Source: Planctomyces sp. SH-PL62
GTDB lineage: Bacteria > Planctomycetota > Planctomycetia > Planctomycetales > Planctomycetaceae
DNA: 64,000 nt
Direction: 5' to 3'
NCBI GenBank assembly: GCA_945893045.1
Contig: CAMDEA010000001.1
Location: 1-64,000, forward strand
Made by a program: the position numbers and the translations under genes. Below, piece by piece: positions 36,982 to 46,310 of the stretch. Positions within the stretch are counted from its first letter, which is position 1. Each line of letters starts with the position of its first letter. Below the pieces are notes generated by a model that saw only the letters and a program-made list of their open reading frames with translations, searched no databases and was not told the DNA's origin.

Positions 36982-38190
36982 ATGGAAATGTATCTTCAAT
37001 TCGGTTTTGGAATGATGGACCACTGCCGTCAACTTCTTGGGCAGTGGAGTGGCGGGACTGTTGCATTGAGTCCCCGTGACTTAACCGACGATCAACTAAT
37101 TCGTCTTTCCGGGGACGTCCGACGCATTCAGAACGGCTATGTACTTCTCGACCCGCAATTCTATCTGCCGCATTCGGATCACGAACGACTGTGTTCACAC
37201 TCCTACTGGCCGGACAACTACCAAACCTCGGTGTTCTGGCAAGGGCCGCCACTGAGCCAGTTGCTGACAACCTTATTGGCGAAGAACCAGCAGCTTGGTT
37301 GTCGAGCGTTCATTTTGCCCGGTTTGCTGGCTACGCAAGTGGACGATGATTGGCTCGCCGTTCAGACAGCAATTGTGAATGAAGCGGAAAGCCTCCCGTC
37401 CCCGTTGCCAAGAATCGCGACCATTGCCCTCTCGGCGGATGCCACGCGAGATTCTGACCAGATTGGCAATCTGGTCGAGGCGGCTGAAAACTGGCCGGTT
37501 GATGGGTTCTATGTGGTCGCCGAACATCCGGACGGGAATTACCTTGTTGATGACCCCAATTGGCTTGCCAATTTCTTAGATCTAGCAGGTGGTCTTCGGC
37601 TGCTAGATAGGGAAGTAATCCTCGGATATTGCAACCATCAGATTCTTTGCGCCGCCTGCGTAAAAGTGAATGCAGTTTGTTCCGGAACATGGATGAATGT
37701 TCGATCATTTTTTCCGGAAAAATTTCAGGCAACTACTGATGAAGAAATCAAGCAACGTAGCCGGTGGTACTACTGTCCGCAGGCATTGTCTGAATACAAA
37801 ATCCCGTTCCTCGACGTGGCAAAGCGGCAAGGTGTTCTCGACGAAATGCGACCACCGCAAGAACTTGATGGTGGTTATACGTCGGTATTGTTTTCAGGAG
37901 CTCAGCCGTCAACAGTGGATTTCTCTGAACAAGCTGCTTTCCGTCACTACTTACACGCACTTCGTGGGCAGGTAGGGACAGCAGTGCTCGGTACATTCGA
38001 TGATACTATGGCCCATCATGAGCAGGCTTTGACAGCGGCTGAGACGTTGTTGGACACTCTACATGCGGCTGGCGTTCTTGGTCAGAAGCGAGATTTCGGC
38101 GACATTATTGACGTGAATCGGGCCGCCCTCTCAATTCTGCGAACAACTCGCGGGCCAATGCTCCGGCACCGATGGGCAACGCTCCAATAG
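36982..38190 (+). CDS. Conserved-looking protein of unknown function, third gene of kinase module
   Basis: A 402-residue soluble protein starting 9 bases after the kinase stop. I do not recognise the family. Regular alternation of strands and helices, such as RIATIALSADATRDSDQ, DGFYVVAEHPDGNYLV and REVILGYCNHQILCAACVKVNA, suggests an alpha/beta barrel. HADHERLCSHSYWPDNY-type residues near 65-80 (HSDHERLCSHSYW), CNHQILCAAC and the invariant-looking SGTWMNVRSFFPEKF are candidate active-site or metal-binding segments. A tRNA-guanine-transglycosylase-like barrel is one possibility to test. It ends 18 bases before the convergent methylase-like gene. Confidence 0.6.
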   Translation: MEMYLQFGFGMMDHCRQLLGQWSGGTVALSPRDLTDDQLIRLSGDVRRIQNGYVLLDPQFYLPHSDHERLCSHSYWPDNYQTSVFWQGPPLSQLLTTLLAKNQQLGCRAFILPGLLATQVDDDWLAVQTAIVNEAESLPSPLPRIATIALSADATRDSDQIGNLVEAAENWPVDGFYVVAEHPDGNYLVDDPNWLANFLDLAGGLRLLDREVILGYCNHQILCAACVKVNAVCSGTWMNVRSFFPEKFQATTDEEIKQRSRWYYCPQALSEYKIPFLDVAKRQGVLDEMRPPQELDGGYTSVLFSGAQPSTVDFSEQAAFRHYLHALRGQVGTAVLGTFDDTMAHHEQALTAAETLLDTLHAAGVLGQKRDFGDIIDVNRAALSILRTTRGPMLRHRWATLQ

Positions 38191-38208
38191 CCTGGAATCA
38201 AGTGATTC

Positions 38209-39024
38209 TTAAAAGAGTCGAAGCTGATTCGTGCGACGCATTGGTTCGTCGTCTGCCTCACCGTTTGGATCGCACGGTTCATCCGATGAAGCTAGAGCGG
38301 CTGGTAACTCAACCGGTGATGTTGGCTCAGTGACGATCTTCTGCACTGGCTCCGGGCAGTTGTCGAGCGGCACTTCGGAGATGACGCCCGTCAGGTCAAA
38401 GCCTGTGCGATAGACGAGCCGCCGCTCATCGGTGAGCGAGTTGCCCTGGATGACGTAGCCATAGAGGTTTCTCAAGGCGAGGTTGATCGCACACATTCGG
38501 ACGCATCGCAAATCGACGTCTTGCCCAACGAACAGCCAATGCGGGTGCATTTCCGCGACGGCCAACAGCATCCGGCCGCAGCCGCATGCAGGATCGCAAA
38601 CACTGTTTTTCTCGTGCTTCGCCTCTTCGGGAACATCGCCGACAGTCATGGCTGCCATCATGCGGGCGATCGGTTCCGGCGTGAGAAACTGGCCGTTCTC
38701 GCCGTAGGTGATCGCACCTTGATACAGGTCGCCCAAGATGTCTTTCATCTCCCCGCGAGTCTCCTCGGCCTCCATCGCTGCGACGGATTTCGCGAAGAGT
38801 TCCGCGATGGAATCGCACCCGCGTCGTCCCGGCTTCCCTTGTGAGTGCTTCTTCACGACCGCCATGTACTGCTCTTCCATCCGCTGGCCGGAGAGCGAGC
38901 ACACGGTCATGTGCAAGAAATCCTCGAATGCCTGGCCACGACTGACGCCACTACGTCGTGCCGCCTCGTCGAGGGTTTTGAGAAGGTCGGCCGATTCGGG
39001 GTAAAAGAATTGTTCCTTCGCCAT
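38209..39024 (-). CDS. N6-adenine methylase-like protein without visible NPPY motif
   Basis: A 271-residue protein from the ATG at 39024. Residues about 130-160 give the type I HsdM-like entry GENGQFLTPEPIARMMA, followed by the SAM-binding motif DPACGCGRMLLAVAEMHP and GQDVDLRCVRMCAINLAL. These are typical of N6-adenine methylases. The catalytic NPP(Y/F) expected after the NSLTDERR strand is absent; the matching strand reads GVISEVPLDN. It may be inactive, use a different tetrapeptide, or be a regulator. Its tail is polar and ends NQLRLF. Convergent with the kinase module. Confidence 0.75.
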   Translation of the reverse strand: MAKEQFFYPESADLLKTLDEAARRSGVSRGQAFEDFLHMTVCSLSGQRMEEQYMAVVKKHSQGKPGRRGCDSIAELFAKSVAAMEAEETRGEMKDILGDLYQGAITYGENGQFLTPEPIARMMAAMTVGDVPEEAKHEKNSVCDPACGCGRMLLAVAEMHPHWLFVGQDVDLRCVRMCAINLALRNLYGYVIQGNSLTDERRLVYRTGFDLTGVISEVPLDNCPEPVQKIVTEPTSPVELPAALASSDEPCDPNGEADDEPMRRTNQLRLF

Positions 39025-39330
39025 GTGGCGGATTGGGATGAAATCAGAAGAGCTGTCCTGGCTTGGATGGCTTCTCGGTCGGTATCGGTACACGTTGCTC
39101 GGAAGCGGCGGCGGTCAGCCGTTCAAGATGCTGCAAGCGTGCTGGTTCAGGGGCCGGTGTGCGTGCGGATTTCGTCATATAAAGGAGAGGGGCAGACTGC
39201 CGCACGGCAAGCGTTCCGTCAACATGACAGCAGCAATTGGCTGCAAAGGCGATTGAGACGGTTCTACCGCATTCGTAATTCCAATTAGAACTCAGGACTT
39301 ACATGACGACAACAATTGCGAAAAACAAAC

Positions 39331-40047
39331 CTAGCCCGCTCTTGGCATCCGAAGCTCGGCCTCATCAAGACATCTGAGTAATTGCCGAATCCGCTCTACC
39401 TCAGAATGAAATAGTCGACAGAGAGGGTCCACAATTCTCCCTGCCATCATGAAGTCTTTTGCTAAAGCATCCACAGCAACAGCGTATGCCTTCTTCGTCA
39501 CTGACGCTCCGTTCTCAACACAAGACGTCAGCAGTCGATTGCAGTTAAACGTGTGAGTGTCTTCCTGTATGTCATCAATATCATCAGCTATTTCAGACAA
39601 CACATCAAATAACTGCCATCTTGCTAAAACTACTTTAGATGGCATTATCCCGGCGTGCCGCACTACCAGCGTCCGCTGAATCTCGACATCACACTTCTTT
39701 AAGTGATAGTGTCGATCTATGGGAATGGTAAGTGCCGATCGTCCGGTGCGCAGCCCTAATTCAACCTCCTGATATCCAACAATCGGTCGGCAAATCGCAT
39801 TTGCTTCTTCACGCGAAATCCCAAACTCTTCTGCAAGTGCCGAAAAGATCGGCTCCCAAACACAAGTCAACTCAGCCGAAGAAATTAACCAACGCGACTC
39901 GCCAAAAAGGTCTAAACGGTAAACAGCCTCTTGCAATCGCGCAAGCCGTCGTTCAAGTTGTGAGAATGCAGCGAGACCGCAGACCGCCTCTGCGAAAAGC
40001 GGGATTTGGCGTATCTCAAATAGAAATTGCGTCTTCTCTTTGAGCAC
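39331..40047 (-). CDS. Unknown helical protein, possible class I isoprenoid-synthase fold
   Basis: A 238-residue, largely helical soluble protein. The only suggestive motif is an acidic cluster ADDIDDIQEDTHTFNCN near residue 155, resembling the D-D-x-x-(D)-x-E-D metal-binding helix of class I isoprenoid synthases and placed after a helix carrying RWQLFDVLSEI. A paired aspartate-rich region earlier in the chain was not found, so activity is doubtful. It is the last of a leftward group, 12 bases after a small membrane gene and downstream of a sodium:solute symporter. The region is AT-richer than the chromosome. Confidence 0.4.
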   Translation of the reverse strand: MLKEKTQFLFEIRQIPLFAEAVCGLAAFSQLERRLARLQEAVYRLDLFGESRWLISSAELTCVWEPIFSALAEEFGISREEANAICRPIVGYQEVELGLRTGRSALTIPIDRHYHLKKCDVEIQRTLVVRHAGIMPSKVVLARWQLFDVLSEIADDIDDIQEDTHTFNCNRLLTSCVENGASVTKKAYAVAVDALAKDFMMAGRIVDPLCRLFHSEVERIRQLLRCLDEAELRMPRAG

Positions 40048-40059
40048 AATTAACTCCGA

Positions 40060-40563
40060 TTATGATTCCGGTCCAGTCTCTGGAAAACGAGGGCGAATTA
40101 GATCAATGATCGCCTTTCCCCCCTCGAATTTGAATGCAGTCGCGATCGTGAACGTCACGCAGACAACACACAAAATGACCGCCACTGCGTGGAAGACTGA
40201 GGCAGCTTTTGCGAACTGAGCGTCAATCTGTTGGATTGAGTGCAGAAACTCAAGACTCCCGCCAACGACAATGCACATAAGGGCCGAAGACGACCAGCCC
40301 ACAATCAGTGACCGCAAATGTGACATCGACACAACGCGGCTCTCGGTTGTTTCAAGTACAAGCAGGTACAAATGCAAACTCGAAAATATCTTATCACAAA
40401 CATCTCCACTCTTTAGATCATGGGCCATGCGCAAGAACTGTCTCTTAACATCGGCCTCCTGTCGTGCCGCCCAGTAGTTTATGAATGCCTGCGTTGTAAA
40501 CAGGCAACCAAACATTGTCCCAATCCACACTGTTAGTGATACCTGACCGGATGCGATGCCCAT
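40060..40563 (-). CDS. Small membrane protein of transporter group
   Basis: A 167-residue protein with three probable membrane spans: SLTVWIGTMFGCLFTTQAFI at the N-terminus, SLIVGWSSSALMCIVVGGSL in the middle, and VFHAVAVILCVVCVTFTIA near the end. A charged central region of about 50 residues lies between the first two. No family was recognised. It starts 4 bases after the symporter stop and ends 12 bases before the isoprenoid-like gene, so the three are an operon. It may be an accessory subunit of the symporter. Confidence 0.6.
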   Translation of the reverse strand: MGIASGQVSLTVWIGTMFGCLFTTQAFINYWAARQEADVKRQFLRMAHDLKSGDVCDKIFSSLHLYLLVLETTESRVVSMSHLRSLIVGWSSSALMCIVVGGSLEFLHSIQQIDAQFAKAASVFHAVAVILCVVCVTFTIATAFKFEGGKAIIDLIRPRFPETGPES

Positions 40564-40567
40564 TTGA

Positions 40568-42019
40568 TTACCTAGCGATATAGACGCTTCTCAACAATCC
40601 GATGCACAGTACGACCAGGACGGTGAAAAACGAGAGCAATGGTGCTGACTCAGCGAGCAATCTGATGTTCCAAACCCATGAGGATACAACAGCGGCCAAT
40701 CCGGTAACAAAAGCAAGCACCATTGCCAAACTAGCGGTGGAACCAAGAGCCTTTGCCTTTTCAGGCCAGAAAAATTGCAAACAAAGTGGTAGGAAGAAAA
40801 CGACTTGGCCAGAGAATACGGCGATTGCAATGTCGCTTATCGGTCTTTTGAGCCAGATTGCCAGAATTGCCACGAATGCCGAAAGGAATCCGAAAAAGAC
40901 AGTATACAATTGACCGGTAACGACGATCCGCCGCTCATCAGTGGCGCTTCTCGTGGTGTGATCTCGTGGGACTTGTAATAAATCGAAGACGACCGTCAGG
41001 GCAGAGCAGTTTAGTAATTCGTCTGCTGTTGAAAGCATTGCCCCAATAAATCCCGCTATGATTATTCCAGTTAGTGGCGCAGGTAGTTGCTGTAATGAGA
41101 GGAACACCCGTAATGGCTGATCGCTGTGCGCGATCTCAATGTTATGCCGACGTAACCAGAGTCCGACAAAAATCGGTGCCGAATAACAAATCGCCAACAG
41201 GGCTCCGCCGCTGATCGTCCAGCTCGCAATTGATTTCTCCTTCTTGTGCCATGCTGCACAACGCTGCCAACTGTCGAGCACGCAGAAATGAAATGGTATG
41301 AACAACAGTGCCATACCTAAAGCATACAGCACTGATTCTGTGATATCTGGTAATGGAGGCGGGCTGCCGACTAGCTCTGCCGGAACTACTGACAAACCAT
41401 CTCTCGGATATGCGAGATAGCCGATGATGATCGCTGCGGCGAGGGCAAAAATGTCAAGAAAGAAGTCCGATATTGCAACACCGCGAAAACCGCCTATGTA
41501 TGTGAATGCGGCGCAGCACGCCGCCAAAACAAGTCCGAGAGTTACGTCATATCCACTTGGCAGTCCAAGCCAGTGGAAAACGAGCATTGCGCCATAAAAT
41601 TCAAGTCCAACAGTGCCTGTGAAGCCGATGATCGTCCAACATGAGGCCCATTTTTGAAGCTGAGGTGAGGCGAACCCTTCGGCGAGAGCTTGATGAAGCA
41701 TTTGCCCCTTTGCCACATAGGGCTGAATGTGGTTATACAATATCGAAAATAGACATGATCCTAGAAACCAAAAGACCGGTACAACGAATACACAGGCACC
41801 TCGGTAATATGCCTCGTGTGCAAGTAAAAGAAAAATAGTCGTGAATGTTAGATTCGCTCCAAAGTAAGTGGATACGACGCTTGTGGTGCTGAGTGTTCCT
41901 TGAGCAATAAAATACCCACGCCATCCTTTGTTTTGAGAACGACCAAAAATCGCGAGGATAGCGGCTATGATCGGAATAGCCGTTAAGACAAGCCAGTCGG
42001 CGAGTGTCATGGAAATCAT
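40568..42019 (-). CDS. Sodium:solute symporter (SSS family)
   Basis: A 483-residue polytopic protein with about 13 membrane spans. The ATG at 42019 follows a GGAG site. SSS/SLC5 family landmarks: STYFGANLTFTTIFLL in the first helices, YTIGGFRGVAISDFFLD-like FTYIGGFRGVAISDFF, a DSWQRCAAW loop, and the conserved sodium-site helix FIGAMLSTADELLNCSA. It would import an organic solute with sodium across the cytoplasmic membrane; the substrate is not evident. First gene of a leftward trio inside the mobile element, which is unusual cargo for such an element. Confidence 0.88.
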   Translation of the reverse strand: MISMTLADWLVLTAIPIIAAILAIFGRSQNKGWRGYFIAQGTLSTTSVVSTYFGANLTFTTIFLLLAHEAYYRGACVFVVPVFWFLGSCLFSILYNHIQPYVAKGQMLHQALAEGFASPQLQKWASCWTIIGFTGTVGLEFYGAMLVFHWLGLPSGYDVTLGLVLAACCAAFTYIGGFRGVAISDFFLDIFALAAAIIIGYLAYPRDGLSVVPAELVGSPPPLPDITESVLYALGMALLFIPFHFCVLDSWQRCAAWHKKEKSIASWTISGGALLAICYSAPIFVGLWLRRHNIEIAHSDQPLRVFLSLQQLPAPLTGIIIAGFIGAMLSTADELLNCSALTVVFDLLQVPRDHTTRSATDERRIVVTGQLYTVFFGFLSAFVAILAIWLKRPISDIAIAVFSGQVVFFLPLCLQFFWPEKAKALGSTASLAMVLAFVTGLAAVVSSWVWNIRLLAESAPLLSFFTVLVVLCIGLLRSVYIAR

Positions 42020-42151
42020 GGGTGTGCTCCGCATTGGCAACTTTTGTAGCGTAAAGGCTGAATGCCGTCTATGTTACGTTGGTTTCTGTGCCCACCAACT
42101 GACAGTGGAGACATGCGTTGATTCTTTCAGTCAAAATGTACTCGAAGGTGT

Positions 42152-44410
42152 TCATCGGAGTCGTCCGGCGATTGCAGAGTGAATTTGCTCGAACGCTTGA
42201 CCGTGTTCACGGCGGGAACGCTCACTCACGATCGCGAGGCGGTCGTCGGTGACGGCAGGCGGCGAGAAGGATTGCATGGAGAACGGATTGCTCGGCATTC
42301 CGTCAATCAGCAGCCGAGCGTAGGCGGTGTACCGAGGAAGGTTCGTCAAGTCTTGCGACGTCAGTTGTCCGGGATGTTTGCTCAATTGCTCGGCGAGCGG
42401 TCCCGCGTCGTCGGCTCCGACTTGGAACGCGACAATGGAACCGACGTTGCCGAAGACGGCGTCACTGGTGGTCTCATCAAGTTGCTTCAAATACTGATGG
42501 GCGATGGTCAGGCTCAGGCGATACTTGCGGGCCTCGCTCAAGATGGATGCGAACGAACTGGTCGTGAAATTTTGAAACTCGTCAATGTAGAGATAGAAGT
42601 CGCGACGGTCTGCTTCGGGGATGTCGGCTCGCGTCATGGCCGCCTGTTGAATCGCGGTGACAAGGAATGCCCCCAGCAGTGTGGCGTTGTCTTCGCCGAC
42701 TCGGCCTTTGCTGAGATTCACGATCAGGACTTTGCCTTGGTCCATGATTTCGCGAAGGTTTAGTGATCGATCGGGCTGGCTGACGATGGCTCGCATGGTG
42801 CGATTGGTCAGGAACGGACGAATTTTGTTTTGGATCGCCGCTACAGCCTCGGTGCGATAGCGGTCGTCCCAACTCGCGAACTCGTGCATCCAGAAACTGC
42901 GGACCACGTCGTCGCGAATCTTTGGAACGATGAAGTCTCGGAAGTTCCGCTCGGCGAGCAGTCGCATCAATTCCAACATCGTGCCGCCTTGCTCGACGAT
43001 CGCGAACACGGCGTTGCGGAGTGTGTCCTCCAACCTCGGTCCCCACGAATCGTGCAGCTTCTTGAACGCGGACACGACACCCGACGTGACTTGGTCGATC
43101 AGTGCTGGGTCGCGACACGCGAGCGGATTAAACGACACCGCGAACTCACGATCGCCAGCGTCAAACAGGATCACGTCGTTCGTGCGATGTGTCGGCATCA
43201 ACCGCAGAATCGAAATGGCAAGGTCGCCGTGCGGATCAACGAGACAGACACCGCGACCGGCTTCAATGTCGGCATAGATTTGATTCTGAAGCAGCGTTGT
43301 CTTGCCCATACCCGTCTTGCCGACGATGTAAAGGTGTCGGCGACGATCTTCCTGCGATATGCCGATGATGCGACGGTCATCGCGAAATCGAATCTGGCCG
43401 ACGATGACCGCCCCGTTCTCTCTTCCTGAATAGAACTTGGCCGGAGATTCGAGTTCTGAGAACTCGGTTGTCTGCATCTGCTCGGCGAGAACGGTGGCCG
43501 TGGGTGGGTGCCACAACGTCGCAAGTTCCTCATGCGACAACAAAAAGCCGTGACCACGAAGCGGCTTCAAGGAAGCCTTCCGGATCGGGCCAAGGCGGAA
43601 TGTCGCGAGCCGTGATTTTGTGAAGGCTCCAAACGCTCCGGCCATCTGGCGGATTCGATCGCTCGCCTCACGATGACGCTCGGCGGGAGCCGTGACGATC
43701 AGGCGAATATGCGACTCGAACAAATGCCCGCCCACTTTTTCACTCGCGGCTTGCAGGTCATCTTCGCGGTCGTGCAACCGACTCGTCGAGGTTTCGAGAG
43801 TTGTTCGTGACGGCTCTGCGGACCTCCAAGCAATCACGCCAAGCAGCCACGCCAGCAGCCAGCCATGCGGTCGCGTGATGTGGCGAGCGTAATAGCGAGC
43901 GAGTCTGTGGTGGTGATGGAAGAATTCGCGGTCGAGCCGTTTCACAGCATGGACGGCTTGGTGACAGCGTCGCGGCGTCGCCGGAGAGATGATGATCTCG
44001 ATGCGGCACTGCACCTGCTCGTCGGGCTTGATAGCTCGCAAGATGCCGTTGATGGGGTCGGCGAAGTTCCGGTTCAGCATGTCCTCGAATTGTGCGTGCC
44101 GAAGAATCGGGAAGAGTTCGGGAATCAATTCCAGTTCGGCGGCCCACGTCTTCCATTCTGTGGGGCATGGCTCATTCTGCTCGACGGTGGTGATCGAACA
44201 GTTCGGATAGTTCGCGGTGATCGGGCCGGTGACGAATTCATCCATGCTCTGAAGCGACCGCACGAAAAGAGCAACTCGCCCCTCGTGCGTGCCATAGACC
44301 AATGATATCGACTGTCGCTCGTGATTCGCCTGATGAATCGCGGCGAGTGCCTTCTCCATGTACCTGGGGCCGCGTTCGTTGGTCGCCGGTGCGGAGATGA
44401 GTTTGAGCAC
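42152..44410 (-). CDS. VirD4/TraG-like DNA-translocating ATPase
   Basis: A 752-residue ATPase of the type IV coupling protein / HerA superfamily. The Walker A is VGKTGMGKTTLL near residue 375, followed by GVCLVDPHGDLA. A Walker B-like strand FYLYIDEFQNF lies near 610, and SLTIAHQYLKQLD close to it is the usual sensor-type segment. The long N-terminal half (HITRPHGWLLAWLLGVIAW) has at most one or two weak hydrophobic stretches, so membrane anchoring is unclear. It probably pumps or segregates element DNA. No relaxase or VirB genes are nearby. Confidence 0.88.
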   Translation of the reverse strand: MLKLISAPATNERGPRYMEKALAAIHQANHERQSISLVYGTHEGRVALFVRSLQSMDEFVTGPITANYPNCSITTVEQNEPCPTEWKTWAAELELIPELFPILRHAQFEDMLNRNFADPINGILRAIKPDEQVQCRIEIIISPATPRRCHQAVHAVKRLDREFFHHHHRLARYYARHITRPHGWLLAWLLGVIAWRSAEPSRTTLETSTSRLHDREDDLQAASEKVGGHLFESHIRLIVTAPAERHREASDRIRQMAGAFGAFTKSRLATFRLGPIRKASLKPLRGHGFLLSHEELATLWHPPTATVLAEQMQTTEFSELESPAKFYSGRENGAVIVGQIRFRDDRRIIGISQEDRRRHLYIVGKTGMGKTTLLQNQIYADIEAGRGVCLVDPHGDLAISILRLMPTHRTNDVILFDAGDREFAVSFNPLACRDPALIDQVTSGVVSAFKKLHDSWGPRLEDTLRNAVFAIVEQGGTMLELMRLLAERNFRDFIVPKIRDDVVRSFWMHEFASWDDRYRTEAVAAIQNKIRPFLTNRTMRAIVSQPDRSLNLREIMDQGKVLIVNLSKGRVGEDNATLLGAFLVTAIQQAAMTRADIPEADRRDFYLYIDEFQNFTTSSFASILSEARKYRLSLTIAHQYLKQLDETTSDAVFGNVGSIVAFQVGADDAGPLAEQLSKHPGQLTSQDLTNLPRYTAYARLLIDGMPSNPFSMQSFSPPAVTDDRLAIVSERSRREHGQAFEQIHSAIAGRLR

Positions 44411-44436
44411 GTCCGCAGCGTATCACGAGCGACCGT

Positions 44437-45063
44437 TCAGGGCTTGGGGCGATAATCGCGGGGGTCGATGCACGAGTCGTAGGTGGCTTTATTGATCGGA
44501 CACCAGTCCGTGTGATTGATGCCACGTCGGTTGCTCGCCGCCGGATCGTCCGGAAAGGCACTGGCGATCTTGATCCAACGATTCTGAAAGCTCGCGACCA
44601 GACGAGTCAGCGAGGCCAGTTCACTGAGGTCTTGGTCCTGACTAAAGATCAACGCCACATCGAATTCAAAGCGATGCGCCGAGTCGAGCGCATCGAGAGC
44701 CAGTCGCACGTCGATCCCCTTCTCCTCGCCACTGAGAAATGTGTGATTGCCAAATCCCGGTACGGCGATGGTCTTGTGGCGATACACGAGCGGACGGCTG
44801 TAAACCTCGATGCCGCGACGACCCATCATGGCGAGCTTGTTGGACCAAAACCCGTTCCAAAACGGGTTGTCGGATGCGCTGGGAACTCCCGTGTAGAATT
44901 TGACGCCGGTCAACGTCCAGCCGCGTGTGGCACAGACAACCTGAGCCAGCTTTTGAACATCGTAGTTCGGGAAGTTGTAACCGAAGGCATTGCGGGCATT
45001 GTGAAAGAGGTTCTGCCCGTCAATGAAGGCGATGGTTCGCTTTGGGGTCGGTTCGGCAGGCAT
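44437..45063 (-). CDS. NYN-domain (LabA/DUF88) putative RNase
   Basis: A 208-residue NYN domain, a PIN-like nuclease fold. The ATG at 45063 is preferred because the family begins just after it (RTIAFIDGQNLFHNARN); an in-frame start at 45189 is possible. Acidic active-site residues are visible: IDGQN, GIDVRLALDAL and FSQDQDLSELA. Such proteins process or degrade RNA. It lies between the VirD4-like and replication-relaxation genes, in the element's backbone and on the same strand, suggesting a control or maintenance role for the element. Confidence 0.85.
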   Translation of the reverse strand: MPAEPTPKRTIAFIDGQNLFHNARNAFGYNFPNYDVQKLAQVVCATRGWTLTGVKFYTGVPSASDNPFWNGFWSNKLAMMGRRGIEVYSRPLVYRHKTIAVPGFGNHTFLSGEEKGIDVRLALDALDSAHRFEFDVALIFSQDQDLSELASLTRLVASFQNRWIKIASAFPDDPAASNRRGINHTDWCPINKATYDSCIDPRDYRPKP

Positions 45064-45401
45064 CGGACTGTCCGAGAAAAAAATAACCCGACTGAGGCCT
45101 TGCGGCGGGTCAGCCGGGTAAGAAGTAGAGCTACTATCGGCGTCTGGCGTGCAAAAGTCAATCACTTCGGTGAGGTTTCGGAATTTCACCGGATCGAGCA
45201 GCCGTTGGAATTCTGGAAGACGTGGATTTCCCGATCACGAATTCCTTTCACAAAACCGCCTCAGTTGAGTGTGTGTGTCTCGCATGAGGCGGTTGCCGCC
45301 ACGTTTCAAGATCGGTCGCTTACTTCCTCATCCATTCGGAGAAGGGACGCGGCGTGATACCCGCGTCAAACGAACGTCGGAACGATGGTCGGGCCGTGAC
45401 G

Positions 45402-46310
45402 TTAGCAGACACTCGCGAACTGAGTCACTGGCCGACTGAGCCGTACTGGTGCTCGGTGAAAGTTCGACGACGGGTGCAGGTTGACGAGAGAGTGCCAGCG
45501 TCCGTGATGGTCGATGAAAAGCGGATTCTGCAAGGCCCGTGACTCGGTGAGATAAGCGTCTTGTGTCGCCGCGTAAACAAGGTGCCGGTCGGCGTTGCGA
45601 GCACACGCCTGAGCCAGCCAAAGAATGTGATACGCACGCTCCTGGCTTCGCGTCAGAAACACGGCTCGGAAAAACGGTCGCGTGCCGGTCTTCGTGTTCC
45701 CCTTCCACCACGCGACGAGCGAGTCTTGATACGCCTCGTAGTTGAGCAACTTCGTGCGGATGCTCTGTTCGGCATTCGAGTCGATGGACTCGGTGGATTG
45801 GTCGATCTCGAAGTAGATATTGAACTGTTTGCCGGCGAGAGCGAACTGAAAGAAGCAGTCGGGATAGAACGTGTGCGAAGCAATATCGATGCGAGCTTCG
45901 CCGTCGCCATAAAAGAACGGAATGGTGCATCGGTCGCGGTGAGCCGTCACGAGCGAATGCACGATGACCTCGGCGATGACTTGCGTGTGTTGAAACCTTG
46001 ATGGTGAAATCGCTTCAAATCGCGAACGAGGTGGGAGCGTCGCCTCGGCTCCATGCACTGTTCTGAATCCTTCGGCCGTGAGCTTGTACCAGTTGACTGG
46101 CCCACCGACTCCCTGCGTTGCCGAGAACGCTCGGACGAGTCCGCCCTCTGCGAGCGTTTGCAGACGCTCACGAATACGGCGGTCATCATGAAACGGTCCT
46201 CCGGGAAATGTCTCGCTCGCCTTCAAAATGAGCGTCGTTGTTGCGGGCGTGCGAGCCAGTAGTCGCAGAAGCGACAGGTCTCGTGCCGACAAGATCATAG
46301 TGTTTGTCAT
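45402..46310 (-). CDS. Replication-relaxation family protein
   Basis: A 302-residue protein of the replication-relaxation family, found on plasmids and integrative elements. An N-terminal winged helix (LSARDLSLLRLLARTPATTTLIL, DDRRIRERLQTLAEGGLVRAF) is followed by a restriction-nuclease-like region with PDCFFQFALAGKQFNIYFEIDQSTESI. It probably binds DNA near the element's replication region. It is encoded divergently from the primase-like gene, and the annotated starts overlap by 7 bases, so one start is probably too long: ATG 46298 is an alternative for this gene. Confidence 0.85.
   Translation of the reverse strand: MTNTMILSARDLSLLRLLARTPATTTLILKASETFPGGPFHDDRRIRERLQTLAEGGLVRAFSATQGVGGPVNWYKLTAEGFRTVHGAEATLPPRSRFEAISPSRFQHTQVIAEVIVHSLVTAHRDRCTIPFFYGDGEARIDIASHTFYPDCFFQFALAGKQFNIYFEIDQSTESIDSNAEQSIRTKLLNYEAYQDSLVAWWKGNTKTGTRPFFRAVFLTRSQERAYHILWLAQACARNADRHLVYAATQDAYLTESRALQNPLFIDHHGRWHSLVNLHPSSNFHRAPVRLSRPVTQFASVC

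Noticed and set aside
42152-44410. Full conjugation system
   Set aside because: Only one VirD4-like ATPase was found; no relaxase, VirB4 or pilus genes are visible, so conjugation is not claimed.
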